64,000 bases of DNA from Bacteroidota bacterium (GCA_020048645.1 JAIFMG010000026.1:1-64000); one strand, 5' to 3'. Shown: positions 8,892 to 18,006, counted from the stretch's first letter. Translations and numbers: made by a program. Notes: generated by a model not told the origin, from the sequence alone.

Positions 8892-9761
8892 ATGGACACT
8901 TCCGAGCTGCTCAAGAAAGTCCGAAAGATCGAAATCAAGACCAAGGGGCTCTCTTCCCAGATCTTCGCCGGGGAGTACCACAGCGCCTTCAAGGGTAGGG
9001 GCATGGCCTTCAGCGAGGTCCGCGAGTACCAGTTCGGCGACGACGTGCGCAACATCGACTGGAACGTCACGGCCCGCTTCAACCACCCCTATGTCAAGGT
9101 CTTCGAGGAAGAGCGCGAGCTCACCGTCATGCTGCTGGTCGATGTCAGCGGCTCGAAGCTCTTCGGAACCCGCAAGCAGCTCAAGCGCGACCTGGTGGCC
9201 GAGCTTTCCGCCGTGCTGGCCTTCTCGGCCATGCAGAACAACGACAAGATCGGCATCATCCTCTTCAGCGACAAGGTCCTGAAGTTCATCCCCCCGAAGA
9301 AGGGCCGCAAGCACATCCTGCGCATCATCCGCGAGATGCTCGACCTCGAGAGCCCTACGCCCAGCACCAACATCGCCGAGGCCCTGCGCTTTTTCACCGG
9401 GGCCATCAAGAAGCGGTGTACGGCCTTCCTCATCTCGGACTTCATCGACAAGGGCTACGAGACCGCCGCGCGGGTGGCCAGCTACAAGCACGACCTCATC
9501 GCCGTCAAGGTCTTCGACCAGCGAGAGGCCGAGCTGCCGCCCATCGGGCTGGTCAACATGCTCGACGCCGAGACCGGGCGGCAGCTTTGGGTGGACACCT
9601 CCAGCCGCGCCGTCCGCGAGGCCCATCGGGCTTGGTTCGTCAACCACGACCAGCAGATGCGGTCGATCTTCAGCAAGATCGGCGTGGACCTGGTCAGCAT
9701 CCGCACCGACCAGGACTACGTCCTGCCGCTGATGAACCTCTTCAAAAAACGAATGGTTTGA
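8892..9761 (+). CDS. DUF58 domain protein of the bat operon
   Basis: 289 residues, soluble. The N-terminus MDTSELLKKVRKIEIKTKGL and the FAGEYHSAFKGRGM-x-FSEVREY motif are diagnostic of DUF58. This is followed by GDDVRNIDWNVTARFN and a VWA-like fold with the metal-site start VDVSGSKLFG. DUF58 proteins usually sit directly after MoxR, as here (50-base gap). They are thought to be MoxR partners. No membrane segment is seen. Confidence 0.92.
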   Translation: MDTSELLKKVRKIEIKTKGLSSQIFAGEYHSAFKGRGMAFSEVREYQFGDDVRNIDWNVTARFNHPYVKVFEEERELTVMLLVDVSGSKLFGTRKQLKRDLVAELSAVLAFSAMQNNDKIGIILFSDKVLKFIPPKKGRKHILRIIREMLDLESPTPSTNIAEALRFFTGAIKKRCTAFLISDFIDKGYETAARVASYKHDLIAVKVFDQREAELPPIGLVNMLDAETGRQLWVDTSSRAVREAHRAWFVNHDQQMRSIFSKIGVDLVSIRTDQDYVLPLMNLFKKRMV

Positions 9762-9772
9762 AAACGAGCTTT

Positions 9773-10774
9773 ATGCGACGGAATCTTTCCCTGGCCCTGC
9801 TGCTGGCCTTCTGCTGGGCGGCGCCGGCCTCTGCCCAGCGCCTCGACCAGGCGATGGCGCGGGCCCAGCTTTCGCAGCAAGAGGTCGTCACCATGCAAAG
9901 GGACACGCTCTGGCTCTGGGTGGAGGTTCCCGCCGGAACCGCGGTGGCCTTCCCCGAGCTGGGCGACACCCTGGCCGCCCACGTGGAGGTCCGCCAGCAG
10001 TTCGTGGTCGATACGACCGCGCTGGCCGACGGCCGCCTGCGCCTGCGGAGGGGCTACCTCCTGGCCAGCGACAGGGGCGGCCAGTACGCGCTGCCCCGCC
10101 TGCCCGTGGTGCTGCTCGCCCCGGCCGGGCCCGACACGCTGTTCGCCGACTCGCTGCGGCTGGTGGTGTCCGAGCCTGAAATCGACCCCAGCAACCCCTC
10201 GATGGGCGACCTCAAGGGGCCGGAGAACACCGGATTCGACTTCGACGAGTTCTGGGCCCTCTACGGCTGGTGGCTCTCCATCTTGCTGCTGGTCCTGGCC
10301 GCCGGGCTTTTCCTGTGGATGCGCTGGCTCGCCCGCAAGCGCAAGGCCGAGGCGGACGCGCTGCCGCGCTACCCGCCGCATGTCGAGGCCCGCATGAGCC
10401 TCGAGGCCCTGGCGGCCAAGCAGCTCTGGCAGAACAACCAGGTCAAGGAGTACTACAGCGAGCTGACCGACATCCTGCGCCATTACCTCGAGCGCCGCTT
10501 CGGCATCAACGCCATGGAGCTGACCAGCCACCAGATCGCCCTCAAGGCCAAGTACGACCAGCGCGTGCCCGAAAAGGCCTACATCGCCCTCAAGCGGGTG
10601 CTCGAGTCCTCGGACTTGGCCAAGTTCGCCAAGGCCACCCCGCAGCCGCAGGAAAACGAGGCGAACCTGGCCCACGCCCACGCCTTCGTGGACGAGACCG
10701 CGCCCCAGGAGACCGCCGAGGCGGATGCCGCCGAGAATGATTCGAAACCGACCCCGGAAAACCATCGACCATGA
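9773..10774 (+). CDS. Membrane-anchored Bat-operon protein (DUF4381-like)
   Basis: 333 residues. A signal peptide (MRRNLSLALLLAFCWAAPASAQ) is followed by about 140 residues of strand-rich periplasmic domain, one membrane helix (WWLSILLLVLAAGLFLWM, near 170-190), and a cytoplasmic helical region. That region has LWQNNQVKEYYSELTDIL and YLERRFGINAMELT, typical of the protein between DUF58 and BatA in Bacteroidota. The ATG at 9773 lies 11 bases after the DUF58 stop. Its TGA (10772-10774) overlaps the batA ATG (10771), so the two are translationally coupled. The C-terminal 40 residues are acidic and low-complexity. Function unknown; it probably links the periplasm to the MoxR/VWA proteins. Confidence 0.75.
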   Translation: MRRNLSLALLLAFCWAAPASAQRLDQAMARAQLSQQEVVTMQRDTLWLWVEVPAGTAVAFPELGDTLAAHVEVRQQFVVDTTALADGRLRLRRGYLLASDRGGQYALPRLPVVLLAPAGPDTLFADSLRLVVSEPEIDPSNPSMGDLKGPENTGFDFDEFWALYGWWLSILLLVLAAGLFLWMRWLARKRKAEADALPRYPPHVEARMSLEALAAKQLWQNNQVKEYYSELTDILRHYLERRFGINAMELTSHQIALKAKYDQRVPEKAYIALKRVLESSDLAKFAKATPQPQENEANLAHAHAFVDETAPQETAEADAAENDSKPTPENHRP

Positions 10775-11754
10775 TCTTCGCCTATCCCCAGATGTTCTGG
10801 CTGCTGCTGCTCTTGCCCCTGTTGGCCCTCTGGCAAGGCTACCGCAGGCGAGGTGGCGAGCCTACCTTGCAGGTATCCAGCACCTTGCCCTTCGTGGGAT
10901 TGTCCAGCGGGCTGCGCGCCTACCTGCGGCCGCTGCCGCTGGTCTTGCGCCTGCTGGCCATGGCCTTGCTGGTGGTGGCCCTGGCCCGACCCCAGACCCG
11001 CGACGACTGGACCGACATCACCACTGAGGGCATCGACATCGTCCTGGCCATGGACATCTCGAGCAGCATGCTGGCCCGCGACTTCCAGCCCAACCGGCTG
11101 GAGGTGGCCAAGGAAATGGCCGCCCGCTTCATCATCAACCGCCCGAACGACCGCGTCGGCCTGGTGGTCTTCAGCGGCGAGAGCTTCACGCAAAGCCCCC
11201 TGACCACTGACCATCCGGTGGTCATCAACCAGCTATCGGAGCTGCAAAGCGGGATGCTCGAGGACGGCACGGCCATCGGCATGGGCCTGGCCACCTCGGT
11301 CAGCCGGCTCAAGGACAGCCAGGCCATCAGCAAGGTGGTCGTGCTGCTGACCGATGGCGTCAACAACAAGGGCACCATCGCCCCGCTGACGGCCGCCGAG
11401 ATCGCCCAGACCCTTGGCGTGCGGGTTTACACCATCGGCGTGGGCTCCTACGGCAAGGCGCTCTTCCCGGTCCAGACGGCCTTCGGAACGCAATACCAGC
11501 AGATGGACGTTACGATCGACGAGGAGATGCTGGGCCAGATCTCGCAAATGACGGGGGGCAAGTACTTCCGGGCCGACAGCGAGGAGGCCCTGCGCTCGAT
11601 CTACGACCAGATCGACCAGTTGGAGAAGTCCAAGATCGAGGAGCAGCAGCAGAGCCGCCGCACCGAGGAGTTCTGGCCCTTCGTGGCATGGGCCTCGCTG
11701 CTGGTCCTGCTCGAGCTGGTCTTGCGCCACACCTTGCTCCGCACCATTCCATAA
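10771..11754 (+). CDS. batA: BatA, VWA-domain membrane protein
   Basis: 327 residues. Two N-terminal membrane helices (about 8-22 and 55-72), a cytoplasmic or periplasmic VWA domain with an intact metal-ion (MIDAS) site DISSS (Asp95, Ser97, Ser99), and a final membrane helix (WPFVAWASLLVLLELVL). The NRLEVAKEMAARFI segment and the TDGVNNKGTIAPL strand are typical of BatA. It overlaps the preceding gene by 4 bases and is 24 bases before batB. VWA proteins mediate metal-dependent protein contacts; BatA and BatB are expected to assemble with the TPR proteins BatC and BatE and with MoxR. Confidence 0.92.
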   Translation: MIFAYPQMFWLLLLLPLLALWQGYRRRGGEPTLQVSSTLPFVGLSSGLRAYLRPLPLVLRLLAMALLVVALARPQTRDDWTDITTEGIDIVLAMDISSSMLARDFQPNRLEVAKEMAARFIINRPNDRVGLVVFSGESFTQSPLTTDHPVVINQLSELQSGMLEDGTAIGMGLATSVSRLKDSQAISKVVVLLTDGVNNKGTIAPLTAAEIAQTLGVRVYTIGVGSYGKALFPVQTAFGTQYQQMDVTIDEEMLGQISQMTGGKYFRADSEEALRSIYDQIDQLEKSKIEEQQQSRRTEEFWPFVAWASLLVLLELVLRHTLLRTIP

Positions 11755-11778
11755 ACCTCCCTCCGAATCCCAACCGCC

Positions 11779-12819
11779 ATGTTCCAGTTCGCGCACCCCG
11801 AATACCTGCTCCTGCTCTTGGCCCTGCCGCTCCTGGCCGTGGGCTTCGGCTTGGCGCAGGCCCAGAAGAAGAAGGCCATCCGCACCTATGGCGACTGGGA
11901 AGTGGTCCGTCGGCTCATGCCGGGGCTCTCCCGCGGCCGTCCTGTCCTCAAGTTCGTGCTGGTGTCCCTGGCCCTGGGCTTCCTGATCCTGGCCGTCGCC
12001 CGCCCGCGCCTGCCCGGCAAGCTCGAGCAGGTGACCCGACAAGGCGCCGAGATCATCCTGGCCGTGGATGTCTCGCGCAGCATGTTGGCCGAGGACATCC
12101 GCCCCAACCGCCTGACCCGGGCCAAAATGGCCATCGAGCAGATGCTCAAGCGCCTGGTCAACGACCGCGTCGGCCTGATCGTCTTCGCCGGAAGGCCCTA
12201 CGTCCAGGTGCCGGTCACGGCCGACTACTCGGCCGCCCAGATGTTCCTGCGCAGCGTCAGCACCTCGATGGTGGAGCAGCAGGGCACCGACCTGGGCGCC
12301 GCCATCGAGCTGGCCACCAAGTCCTTCTCGGGCACTGAGCGGGTGCAGCGCGCCCTGGTCATCATCTCCGACGGCGAAGACCACGAGGCCGCGGCCATCG
12401 AGCAGGCCAGCTTGGCCGCCGAAAAGGGCATCATCATCCACACCATCGGCATGGGCCTGGCCGACTCCGTCCCCATCCCCGACGGCTCCGGCCAGGGGCG
12501 CTTCATCCAGAAGCCTGGGGGAGGCACCGCCTTGACCGCGCTCAACGAGCAGATCCTCATGGACGTGGCCCAGGCCGGCGGCGGGGTCTATGTGCAGGCC
12601 AACAACGCCCAGTCGGGCCTGGAGCTGGTCCACGCGCGCATCAACGACATGGAGAAGGCCGAGTTCGAGGCCAAGACCCTCGACTACGAGGAGCTCTTCG
12701 CCTATTTCGTCGGGGCCGCCCTGATCCTCTTGTCGCTCGATTTTTTTGTTCGGGAAAAGAAAAGCGAAAACTCGAATTTTTACAAACGTTGGGTGGAACG
12801 CAACACGGATACCTTATGA
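11779..12819 (+). CDS. batB: BatB, VWA-domain membrane protein
   Basis: 346 residues, a paralogue of BatA. Two N-terminal membrane helices, a VWA domain with MIDAS motif DVSRS (Asp97, Ser99, Ser101), the paired motif NRLTRAKMAIEQMLKRL, and a C-terminal membrane helix (LFAYFVGAALILLSLDFF). Relative to BatA it has the longer loop PIPDGSGQGRFIQKPGGG before the last helices, a BatB hallmark. Its stop TGA (12817-12819) overlaps the batC ATG (12816). Confidence 0.92.
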   Translation: MFQFAHPEYLLLLLALPLLAVGFGLAQAQKKKAIRTYGDWEVVRRLMPGLSRGRPVLKFVLVSLALGFLILAVARPRLPGKLEQVTRQGAEIILAVDVSRSMLAEDIRPNRLTRAKMAIEQMLKRLVNDRVGLIVFAGRPYVQVPVTADYSAAQMFLRSVSTSMVEQQGTDLGAAIELATKSFSGTERVQRALVIISDGEDHEAAAIEQASLAAEKGIIIHTIGMGLADSVPIPDGSGQGRFIQKPGGGTALTALNEQILMDVAQAGGGVYVQANNAQSGLELVHARINDMEKAEFEAKTLDYEELFAYFVGAALILLSLDFFVREKKSENSNFYKRWVERNTDTL

Positions 12820-13889
12820 GAGCACGTCATTTTTGGATATGGAACCTGCTCGCTGCCCTTGGCGCGATGTTGCTGCCCAGCGCGAGCCAGGCGCAGGCCG
12901 AGCGGCGCTTCATCCGCGAGGGGGTGGCGCAGTATGCCGATTCCAACTACAACAACGCCGAGGTCAGCTTCCGCGAGGCCCTGCGCCTGGCTCCGCGGTC
13001 CTACGAGGCCGCCTACAACCTGGCCGGAGCCTTGTACAACCAGCAGAAGTTCGACCAGGCCCTGAGCGTCTATGACTCCCTGGCCAAAGCCACCTCGGAT
13101 CCCGGGCGGATGGCCAACATCTTCCACAACATGGGAAACAGCTTCCTGATGAAGACCCTCCACGCCTCGCAAATGATGCGCTCGGGCCAACCCATCGACA
13201 TGCTCGCGGCCCTCCAGAAGTACCAGGCCGGCGAGCTGGAGGCCGACCCCAAGCAGCTCATCGCCAATGTCGAGGCGGCCATCGAAGCCTACAAGAACTC
13301 CCTGTGGATCCGCCCGCAAGACCAGGAGACCCGGTACAACCTGGCCTTCGCCTACAAGATCCTGGACCAGCTCAAGCAGAACCAACCTCCGCAAGACCCC
13401 GACGACCAGAACCAGGACCAAGACCAGAACCAGGACCAGGAGCAGGACCAGAACCAGGAGCAGAACGAAAACCAAGAGCAGAGCCAGGACGAAAACCAGA
13501 ACCAGGACAACCCGCAGAACCAGGACTCGGACGGCGACGGAATGCCCGATTCGACCGAGCAGAACAACGGCCAGCCCCAAGACACCGACCGTGACGGCAC
13601 ACCCGACCACCAAGACCAGGACTCCGACAACGACGGGCGCCCCGACCACCAGGAATCTGGCCGCAATCCCCAGCGGCCCCAGGATACCGATGGAGACGGA
13701 ACGCCTGATTTCCAAGACACGGACTCCGACAACGACGGAGTGCCCGACAGCCAGGAGCCCATCGCCGGGCAAATTTCCCAGGAGGACGCCCTGCGCATGT
13801 TGGAAGCCTTGGAGGACGACGAGCAGAACCTGCACGACCAGATCCGCCAAGCCGCCCCCGCCAAAAACGCCAGCGGCAAAACCTGGTGA
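12816..13889 (+). CDS. batC: BatC, TPR protein with Gln-rich and thrombospondin-3-like insert
   Basis: 357 residues. A signal peptide (ending SASQAQA) leads into TPR repeats (about 25-190; AEVSFREALRLAPRSYEAAY, AYKNSLWIRPQDQETRYNLA). Next comes an extreme Gln/Asn/Asp/Glu tract (about residues 191-236). Then a block of Asp-rich DxDxDGxPD units follows (about 237-314: DSDGDGMPD, DTDRDGTPD, DSDNDGRPD, DTDGDGTPD, DSDNDGVPD), matching thrombospondin type 3 calcium-binding repeats. The end (ISQEDALRMLEALEDDEQNL, final KTW) is the conserved BatC tail. The TPR and tail are standard; the calcium-type insert is not something I associate with BatC. The ATG at 12816 overlaps the batB stop. Confidence 0.85.
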   Translation: MRARHFWIWNLLAALGAMLLPSASQAQAERRFIREGVAQYADSNYNNAEVSFREALRLAPRSYEAAYNLAGALYNQQKFDQALSVYDSLAKATSDPGRMANIFHNMGNSFLMKTLHASQMMRSGQPIDMLAALQKYQAGELEADPKQLIANVEAAIEAYKNSLWIRPQDQETRYNLAFAYKILDQLKQNQPPQDPDDQNQDQDQNQDQEQDQNQEQNENQEQSQDENQNQDNPQNQDSDGDGMPDSTEQNNGQPQDTDRDGTPDHQDQDSDNDGRPDHQESGRNPQRPQDTDGDGTPDFQDTDSDNDGVPDSQEPIAGQISQEDALRMLEALEDDEQNLHDQIRQAAPAKNASGKTW

Positions 13890-13916
13890 TCTTCGAGGCA
13901 TTTGCTTTCCATGCGA

Positions 13917-13945
13917 TTGAATTTCAGATACAAAACCTAATTTTG
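13917..13945 (+). promoter_or_regulatory. Internal promoter before batD
   Basis: TTG at 13917-13919, 18 bases, then an exact TAnnTTTG (TAATTTTG, 13938-13945). The batD start is 178 bases downstream, so transcripts from here would carry a GC-rich leader of roughly 170 bases. Confidence 0.45.
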
Positions 13946-14123
13946 AACTGGAGATGGATGTCCGACAACCCTTCGTGAGCTGCAACGCTCGGCCCTCGGC
14001 GGCGGGCTTGTCCATCGCCCAGAAGGGCGCCTGGCCACGCACGGCAGGCGTCCTCGCGCTCGTTCTCACTTTGGCCGATGGCCCGCGCCCCAGCGCGGCC
14101 TCTGCCGAAAAACCCTATGACCC

Positions 14124-15878
14124 ATGAAAAAGAGACTACTAGCCATCGCGTTGCTCTTGCTGCCCCTGTGGGTGGCGGCGCAGGTCGAGTTCAAGGCATC
14201 GGCCCCCCAGTCGGTGCGCGTGGGCGAACAGTTCCAACTCACCTACACCATCAACGCCAACGGAAGCCGCCTGGTAGCCCCCAGCTTCGAGGGTTTCGAC
14301 TATCTGGGCCTCCAGCAAGGCACGACCATCGTCAACGGCGCCGTCACCCAGTCCTTTACCTACGTGCTGCGCGCCCGACAGCAGGGCGACTACGTCATAG
14401 CCCCCGCGAAAATCGAGTCCAGGGGGCGGACCTACGCCTCCAACCCCGTCACCATCAAGGTCTTGGCTGGTTCCGCACCCAACGCTGCCCCTGGCAGGGC
14501 CGATAGCAACAACGCAGGGTCTGGATCTCCAGACGTTTTCGCCGGAGTAACCCTCAACAAGCGGCAGGTCTATGTCGGCGAGCCGCTCGTGGCCACCATG
14601 GAAATCTACAGCGCCTTGAGCCTCACCGGTTTCCAGGATGTCAGCTTCCCCGACTTCACGGGCTTTTGGGCCGAGCAGATCGAGTCGCCCAGCCAAATTG
14701 ACCTCCGCCGCACGACCCTCAACGGCAAGGAGTACGGCGTGGGCATGTTGCAAAAGACCGCGCTCTTCCCCCAGCGCTCGGGCCAGGTGACCATCGACGC
14801 CTTCGAGGTCGTCGCCGAGGTGCGCGAACCCACCGGCCGCTACGACTGGTGGGGCCGCCCCCTGACCCAGTCGGCCACCAAGACCGTCCGTTCCGAGCCC
14901 CAGACCATCACGGTTCTGCCCTTGCCCGAGGAGGGCAAGCCCCAGGGCTTCAACGGAGCCGTCGGCAGCTTCCGCCTCAAAGTCGAAATCGACCAGACAA
15001 AGGTCCAGGCCAACAGCGCCATCACCTTGACGGTCACCCTCTCCGGCTCGGGCAACCTCAAGCTGGTCGAGCCGCCCAAGATCGAGTTCCCGCAGGGTTT
15101 CGAGGTCTATGACCCGGAAGTCAAGAACGAGTTCACCGTCTCCGCCGCCGGCCTTGAGGGCAGCCGCGTGCTCACTTACCTGGTCATACCCCGGCAAGCG
15201 GGTGTTTTCACCTTGCCGGCCATCCGGTTCAGCTATTTCGACCCGCAGCAGCGCAAGTACTTCACCGTCAGCTCCGAAGACTTCGTGCTCAACATCGACG
15301 CCGGGCAGGAGCAGGCCAGCACGTCCACCGTGGTCAACAAGCAGACCGTAGAGGGCCTGGCCGAGGACATTCGCTTCCTGAAGCCGGGCGATCTGGGCCT
15401 CCGCCCCTCTGGCCGTGGCTTCTTCCGCAGCCTGCCTTTCTACATGAGCTATGGGCTGAGCTCGCTGGCTTTCGTCGGCTTCATCCTCTTCCGCAAGAAG
15501 AAGGCCTCCGACCTCGAGAACGTCGCCGAGCTGCGCTACCGACGCGCCGCCAAGGTTACCCGCAAGCGCCTCAAGACCGCCGAAGAACACCTGCGGGCGC
15601 TGAACAGCGAGCTTTTTTACGCCGAGCTCCTCAGTGCTTCTTGGGGATACCTCAGCGACAAGTTCGGCGTGCCCGCCTCCGCCCTTTCGCGCGAGGTGGC
15701 CATCGAAAAATTCCAGGAAAAGGGAATACCGGAGAGCCTGAGCGGCGAGTTCCTCGAGGTCATCGACGCCTGCGAGTTCGCCCGCTACGCCCCCAGCACC
15801 GACAACTCGCAGATGGACATGCTTTTCCGCAAGGCCAGCGATGTCTTCAACCGAATTGAGCACCAATCCAAGTCATGA
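14124..15878 (+). CDS. batD: BatD, oxygen-tolerance family protein
   Basis: 584 residues. A signal peptide (MKKRLLAIALLLLPLWVAAQ) is followed by tandem immunoglobulin-like domains with the BatD opening VEFKASAPQSVRVGEQFQLT and the segment YVLRARQQGDYVIAPAKIES. One membrane helix (about 435-455, FYMSYGLSSLAFVGFILF) precedes a cytoplasmic helical tail with YAELLSASWGYLSDKFGVPA. It is the periplasmic component of the Bat system. It is the only gene of the run preceded by a large gap (234 bases) with its own promoter. It ends overlapping the batE start. Confidence 0.92.
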   Translation: MKKRLLAIALLLLPLWVAAQVEFKASAPQSVRVGEQFQLTYTINANGSRLVAPSFEGFDYLGLQQGTTIVNGAVTQSFTYVLRARQQGDYVIAPAKIESRGRTYASNPVTIKVLAGSAPNAAPGRADSNNAGSGSPDVFAGVTLNKRQVYVGEPLVATMEIYSALSLTGFQDVSFPDFTGFWAEQIESPSQIDLRRTTLNGKEYGVGMLQKTALFPQRSGQVTIDAFEVVAEVREPTGRYDWWGRPLTQSATKTVRSEPQTITVLPLPEEGKPQGFNGAVGSFRLKVEIDQTKVQANSAITLTVTLSGSGNLKLVEPPKIEFPQGFEVYDPEVKNEFTVSAAGLEGSRVLTYLVIPRQAGVFTLPAIRFSYFDPQQRKYFTVSSEDFVLNIDAGQEQASTSTVVNKQTVEGLAEDIRFLKPGDLGLRPSGRGFFRSLPFYMSYGLSSLAFVGFILFRKKKASDLENVAELRYRRAAKVTRKRLKTAEEHLRALNSELFYAELLSASWGYLSDKFGVPASALSREVAIEKFQEKGIPESLSGEFLEVIDACEFARYAPSTDNSQMDMLFRKASDVFNRIEHQSKS

Positions 15879-16654
15879 TGATGAGCAGAACGAAGCGTTT
15901 CTTGGCAATCGCGCTGGCCTGGCTCATGGTTGGGGCCTCGTGCGCGGCCCAGGCCCAGACGCCCGGCGAGCTGGCCCAGGAGGCCATGGCGCACTACACC
16001 CAAGGCGATTTCGCCCTGGCGGCCGAAGCCTACCACGGCATCCTGCGGCAGGGGCTGAGCTCCGCGCCCCTGCACTACAACCTGGCCAACTGCTATTTCC
16101 GCCTCGACAGCCTGAGCCTGGCCATTTTGCACTACGAAAAGGCCCTCCTGCTGGCCCCAGGCGACGAGGACATCCTGCACAACCTCGAACAGGCGCAGGC
16201 CATGACCATCGACCAGTTGGAGGTCATCGAGCCTTTTTTCCTGCGGCAGTGGTACGAGTGGCTGGCCAGTTGGGCCATGCCCGGTAGCTGGGCCTTCTGG
16301 AGCAGCTTGTTCTTCGTGCTCACTTTGGCCCTGTTTGTGGCCATTCTTCTTTCCGGACGTGCTATTTTCCGAAAAGCCGCTTTTTTTTCCGCCTTGACCT
16401 TGTTTCTTTTTTCCATGGCAAGTCTTGTTTTTGCCATCGAGCGACACGGGCAGATCAACGGGCAAGGAACGGCCATCGTTTTTGAAGGCAAAGTCCAAGT
16501 AAAAAGCTCGCCAGAGCCTTCCGGCAAAGTTCTTTTTGAAATTCACGAAGGAACCAAGGTCGAGCTGCTCGACAGTCTCGGCCAGTGGTGCGAGATTCGG
16601 CTCAGCGATGGCGAATTGGGCTGGCTTCCTCTTTCTTCCATCCGAAAAATCTAA
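15875..16654 (+). CDS. batE: BatE, TPR and SH3-like protein
   Basis: 259 residues. A signal peptide (ending AAQAQ) and TPR repeats (AMAHYTQGDFALAAEAYHGI, LHYNLANCYFRLDSLSLAIL) are followed by two membrane helices (about 148-170 and 175-195). The last 60 residues form an SH3b-like domain (VKSSPEPSGKVLFEIHEGTK, WCEIRLSDGELGWLP). This is the standard BatE layout. Three consecutive ATG codons begin at 15875; the first overlaps the batD stop TGA. The HD hydrolase gene follows after 5 bases. Confidence 0.9.
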   Translation: MMMSRTKRFLAIALAWLMVGASCAAQAQTPGELAQEAMAHYTQGDFALAAEAYHGILRQGLSSAPLHYNLANCYFRLDSLSLAILHYEKALLLAPGDEDILHNLEQAQAMTIDQLEVIEPFFLRQWYEWLASWAMPGSWAFWSSLFFVLTLALFVAILLSGRAIFRKAAFFSALTLFLFSMASLVFAIERHGQINGQGTAIVFEGKVQVKSSPEPSGKVLFEIHEGTKVELLDSLGQWCEIRLSDGELGWLPLSSIRKI

Positions 16655-16659
16655 ACACC

Positions 16660-17238
16660 GTGCATCTAGTCATCCTTTCCGCGGCCTATGTCCGCAAACG
16701 GCTCATGGAGGAGCTCCCCAAGGGCTACCACTACCACGACATCAACCACACCGAGCTGGTGGTAGCGGCGGCAAGGATGCTCGCCGCCGAGCTGCGGCTG
16801 TCGGAAGAAGAGCAGGACATGCTGCTCTTCGCCGCCTGGTTCCACGACGTGGGCATGATCCACGGCCACGAGCGTCACGAAGCACAAAGCATCCTGATGG
16901 CCAAGGACTTCCTGCGCCTGCACCGCTTCCGCGAAAGTGAAATCGCTCAAGCCGTCGCGCTGATTGACGCCACCCGCGACCGCAAGCCTAAGAGCCTCCT
17001 GGCCGAAGCCCTTTGCGATGCCGACATGGTACACCTTTCGCGCGACGACTACTTCGAGCGGGCCGAACTGCTGCGCAAAGAGTGGAACGCTACCGGGCGA
17101 ATCATCCCGGAATCGGAATTTTGGCACCAAACCAAGCAACTTTTCGCACAACACCGCTATTTCACACCCTTCGCCCAACAGAACTGGCAGGCCGGAAAGG
17201 AGAAGAATTACCTGCAAATCATCCAAAAATGGGGATGA
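16660..17238 (+). CDS. HD-domain phosphohydrolase
   Basis: 192 residues with an HD metal-dependent phosphohydrolase fold: the first His in YHYHDINHTELVV, the His-Asp pair in WFHDVGM, a further His in HERHEAQS, and a later Asp in LCDADMVHLS. The GTG at 16660 is chosen because it starts the conserved first helix, 5 bases after the batE stop; an ATG at 16705 would remove that helix. HD proteins of this size hydrolyse nucleotides or (p)ppGpp-like compounds; the substrate cannot be told. Its stop overlaps the truA start, so both probably travel with the bat operon. Confidence 0.8.
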   Translation: MHLVILSAAYVRKRLMEELPKGYHYHDINHTELVVAAARMLAAELRLSEEEQDMLLFAAWFHDVGMIHGHERHEAQSILMAKDFLRLHRFRESEIAQAVALIDATRDRKPKSLLAEALCDADMVHLSRDDYFERAELLRKEWNATGRIIPESEFWHQTKQLFAQHRYFTPFAQQNWQAGKEKNYLQIIQKWG

Positions 17239-17996
17239 GGCGATACTTCGTCCGACTGGCTTACGATGGAACGGCCTACCACGGCTGGCAGGTACAGCCA
17301 GGGCTCGTCTCGGTACAAGGCAAATTGCAAGAGACGCTCGAGCACCTTGTCGGCGCGCCAGTATTGCTGCTCGGTTGCGGCAGAACTGACGCCGGAGTGC
17401 ATGCCCGAGACTTCTACGCCCACTTCGACCACAGCGGCGAGCTGGATTTGCCCGTGCTACTGTACCGCTGGAACCGATTTTTGCCCCAAGACATTGTCCT
17501 GCGCGAGATTTTCGAGGTTAAGCCCGAAGCCAGCGCTCGTTTCGATGCCCAGAGCCGAACCTATCACTACTTTGTTTCATTGGGAAAAAATCCGTTTTCC
17601 AGGGCTTATTCCCACTATGTTTTTCGCCCGCTCGACATCACGGCCATGCGCGAGGCTGCCGAGCTGCTTTTCCAATTCGAAGACTTCACCAGCTTCAGCA
17701 AACTGCATTCCGACGCCAAGCACAACCTTTGCACCTTCCATTCGGTTGGAATACGGGAACAGGACGGAATGCTGATTTTCGAGCTCTCTGCCAACCGATT
17801 CCTTCGCAACATGGTACGCGCAATCGTTGGGACTTTGCTCGAAGTAGGATTGGGACGCATGGACCCACAAGGCTTCCGCAAAGTCATCGAGGCGCGAGAC
17901 CGCTGCGACGCCGGACAGTCGATGCCCGCCCGTGCCTTGTTTCTCGAATCCGTAACCTACGACTGGGACAAGATCAGGCTCAAAGCGAGCGAGTAA
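17235..17996 (+). CDS. truA: tRNA pseudouridine(38-40) synthase TruA
   Basis: 253 residues, normal TruA length. It makes pseudouridine at positions 38-40 of the tRNA anticodon stem. The catalytic Asp52 lies in GCGRTDAGVHA. The flanking FVRLAYDGTAYHGWQ start and the C-terminal NRFLRNMVRAIVGTLLEVG are also diagnostic. The ATG at 17235 overlaps the HD gene stop (17236-17238); an in-frame ATG at 17229 is an alternative. It ends 10 bases from the convergent photolyase gene with no obvious terminator between. Confidence 0.95.
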   Translation: MRRYFVRLAYDGTAYHGWQVQPGLVSVQGKLQETLEHLVGAPVLLLGCGRTDAGVHARDFYAHFDHSGELDLPVLLYRWNRFLPQDIVLREIFEVKPEASARFDAQSRTYHYFVSLGKNPFSRAYSHYVFRPLDITAMREAAELLFQFEDFTSFSKLHSDAKHNLCTFHSVGIREQDGMLIFELSANRFLRNMVRAIVGTLLEVGLGRMDPQGFRKVIEARDRCDAGQSMPARALFLESVTYDWDKIRLKASE

Positions 17997-18006
17997 GCAA
18001 ACCTGC

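Noticed and set aside
12816-13889. BatC Gln/Asp-rich region considered a frameshift artefact
   Set aside because: The frame runs unbroken into the conserved BatC tail and the Asp repeats follow a regular calcium-binding pattern.
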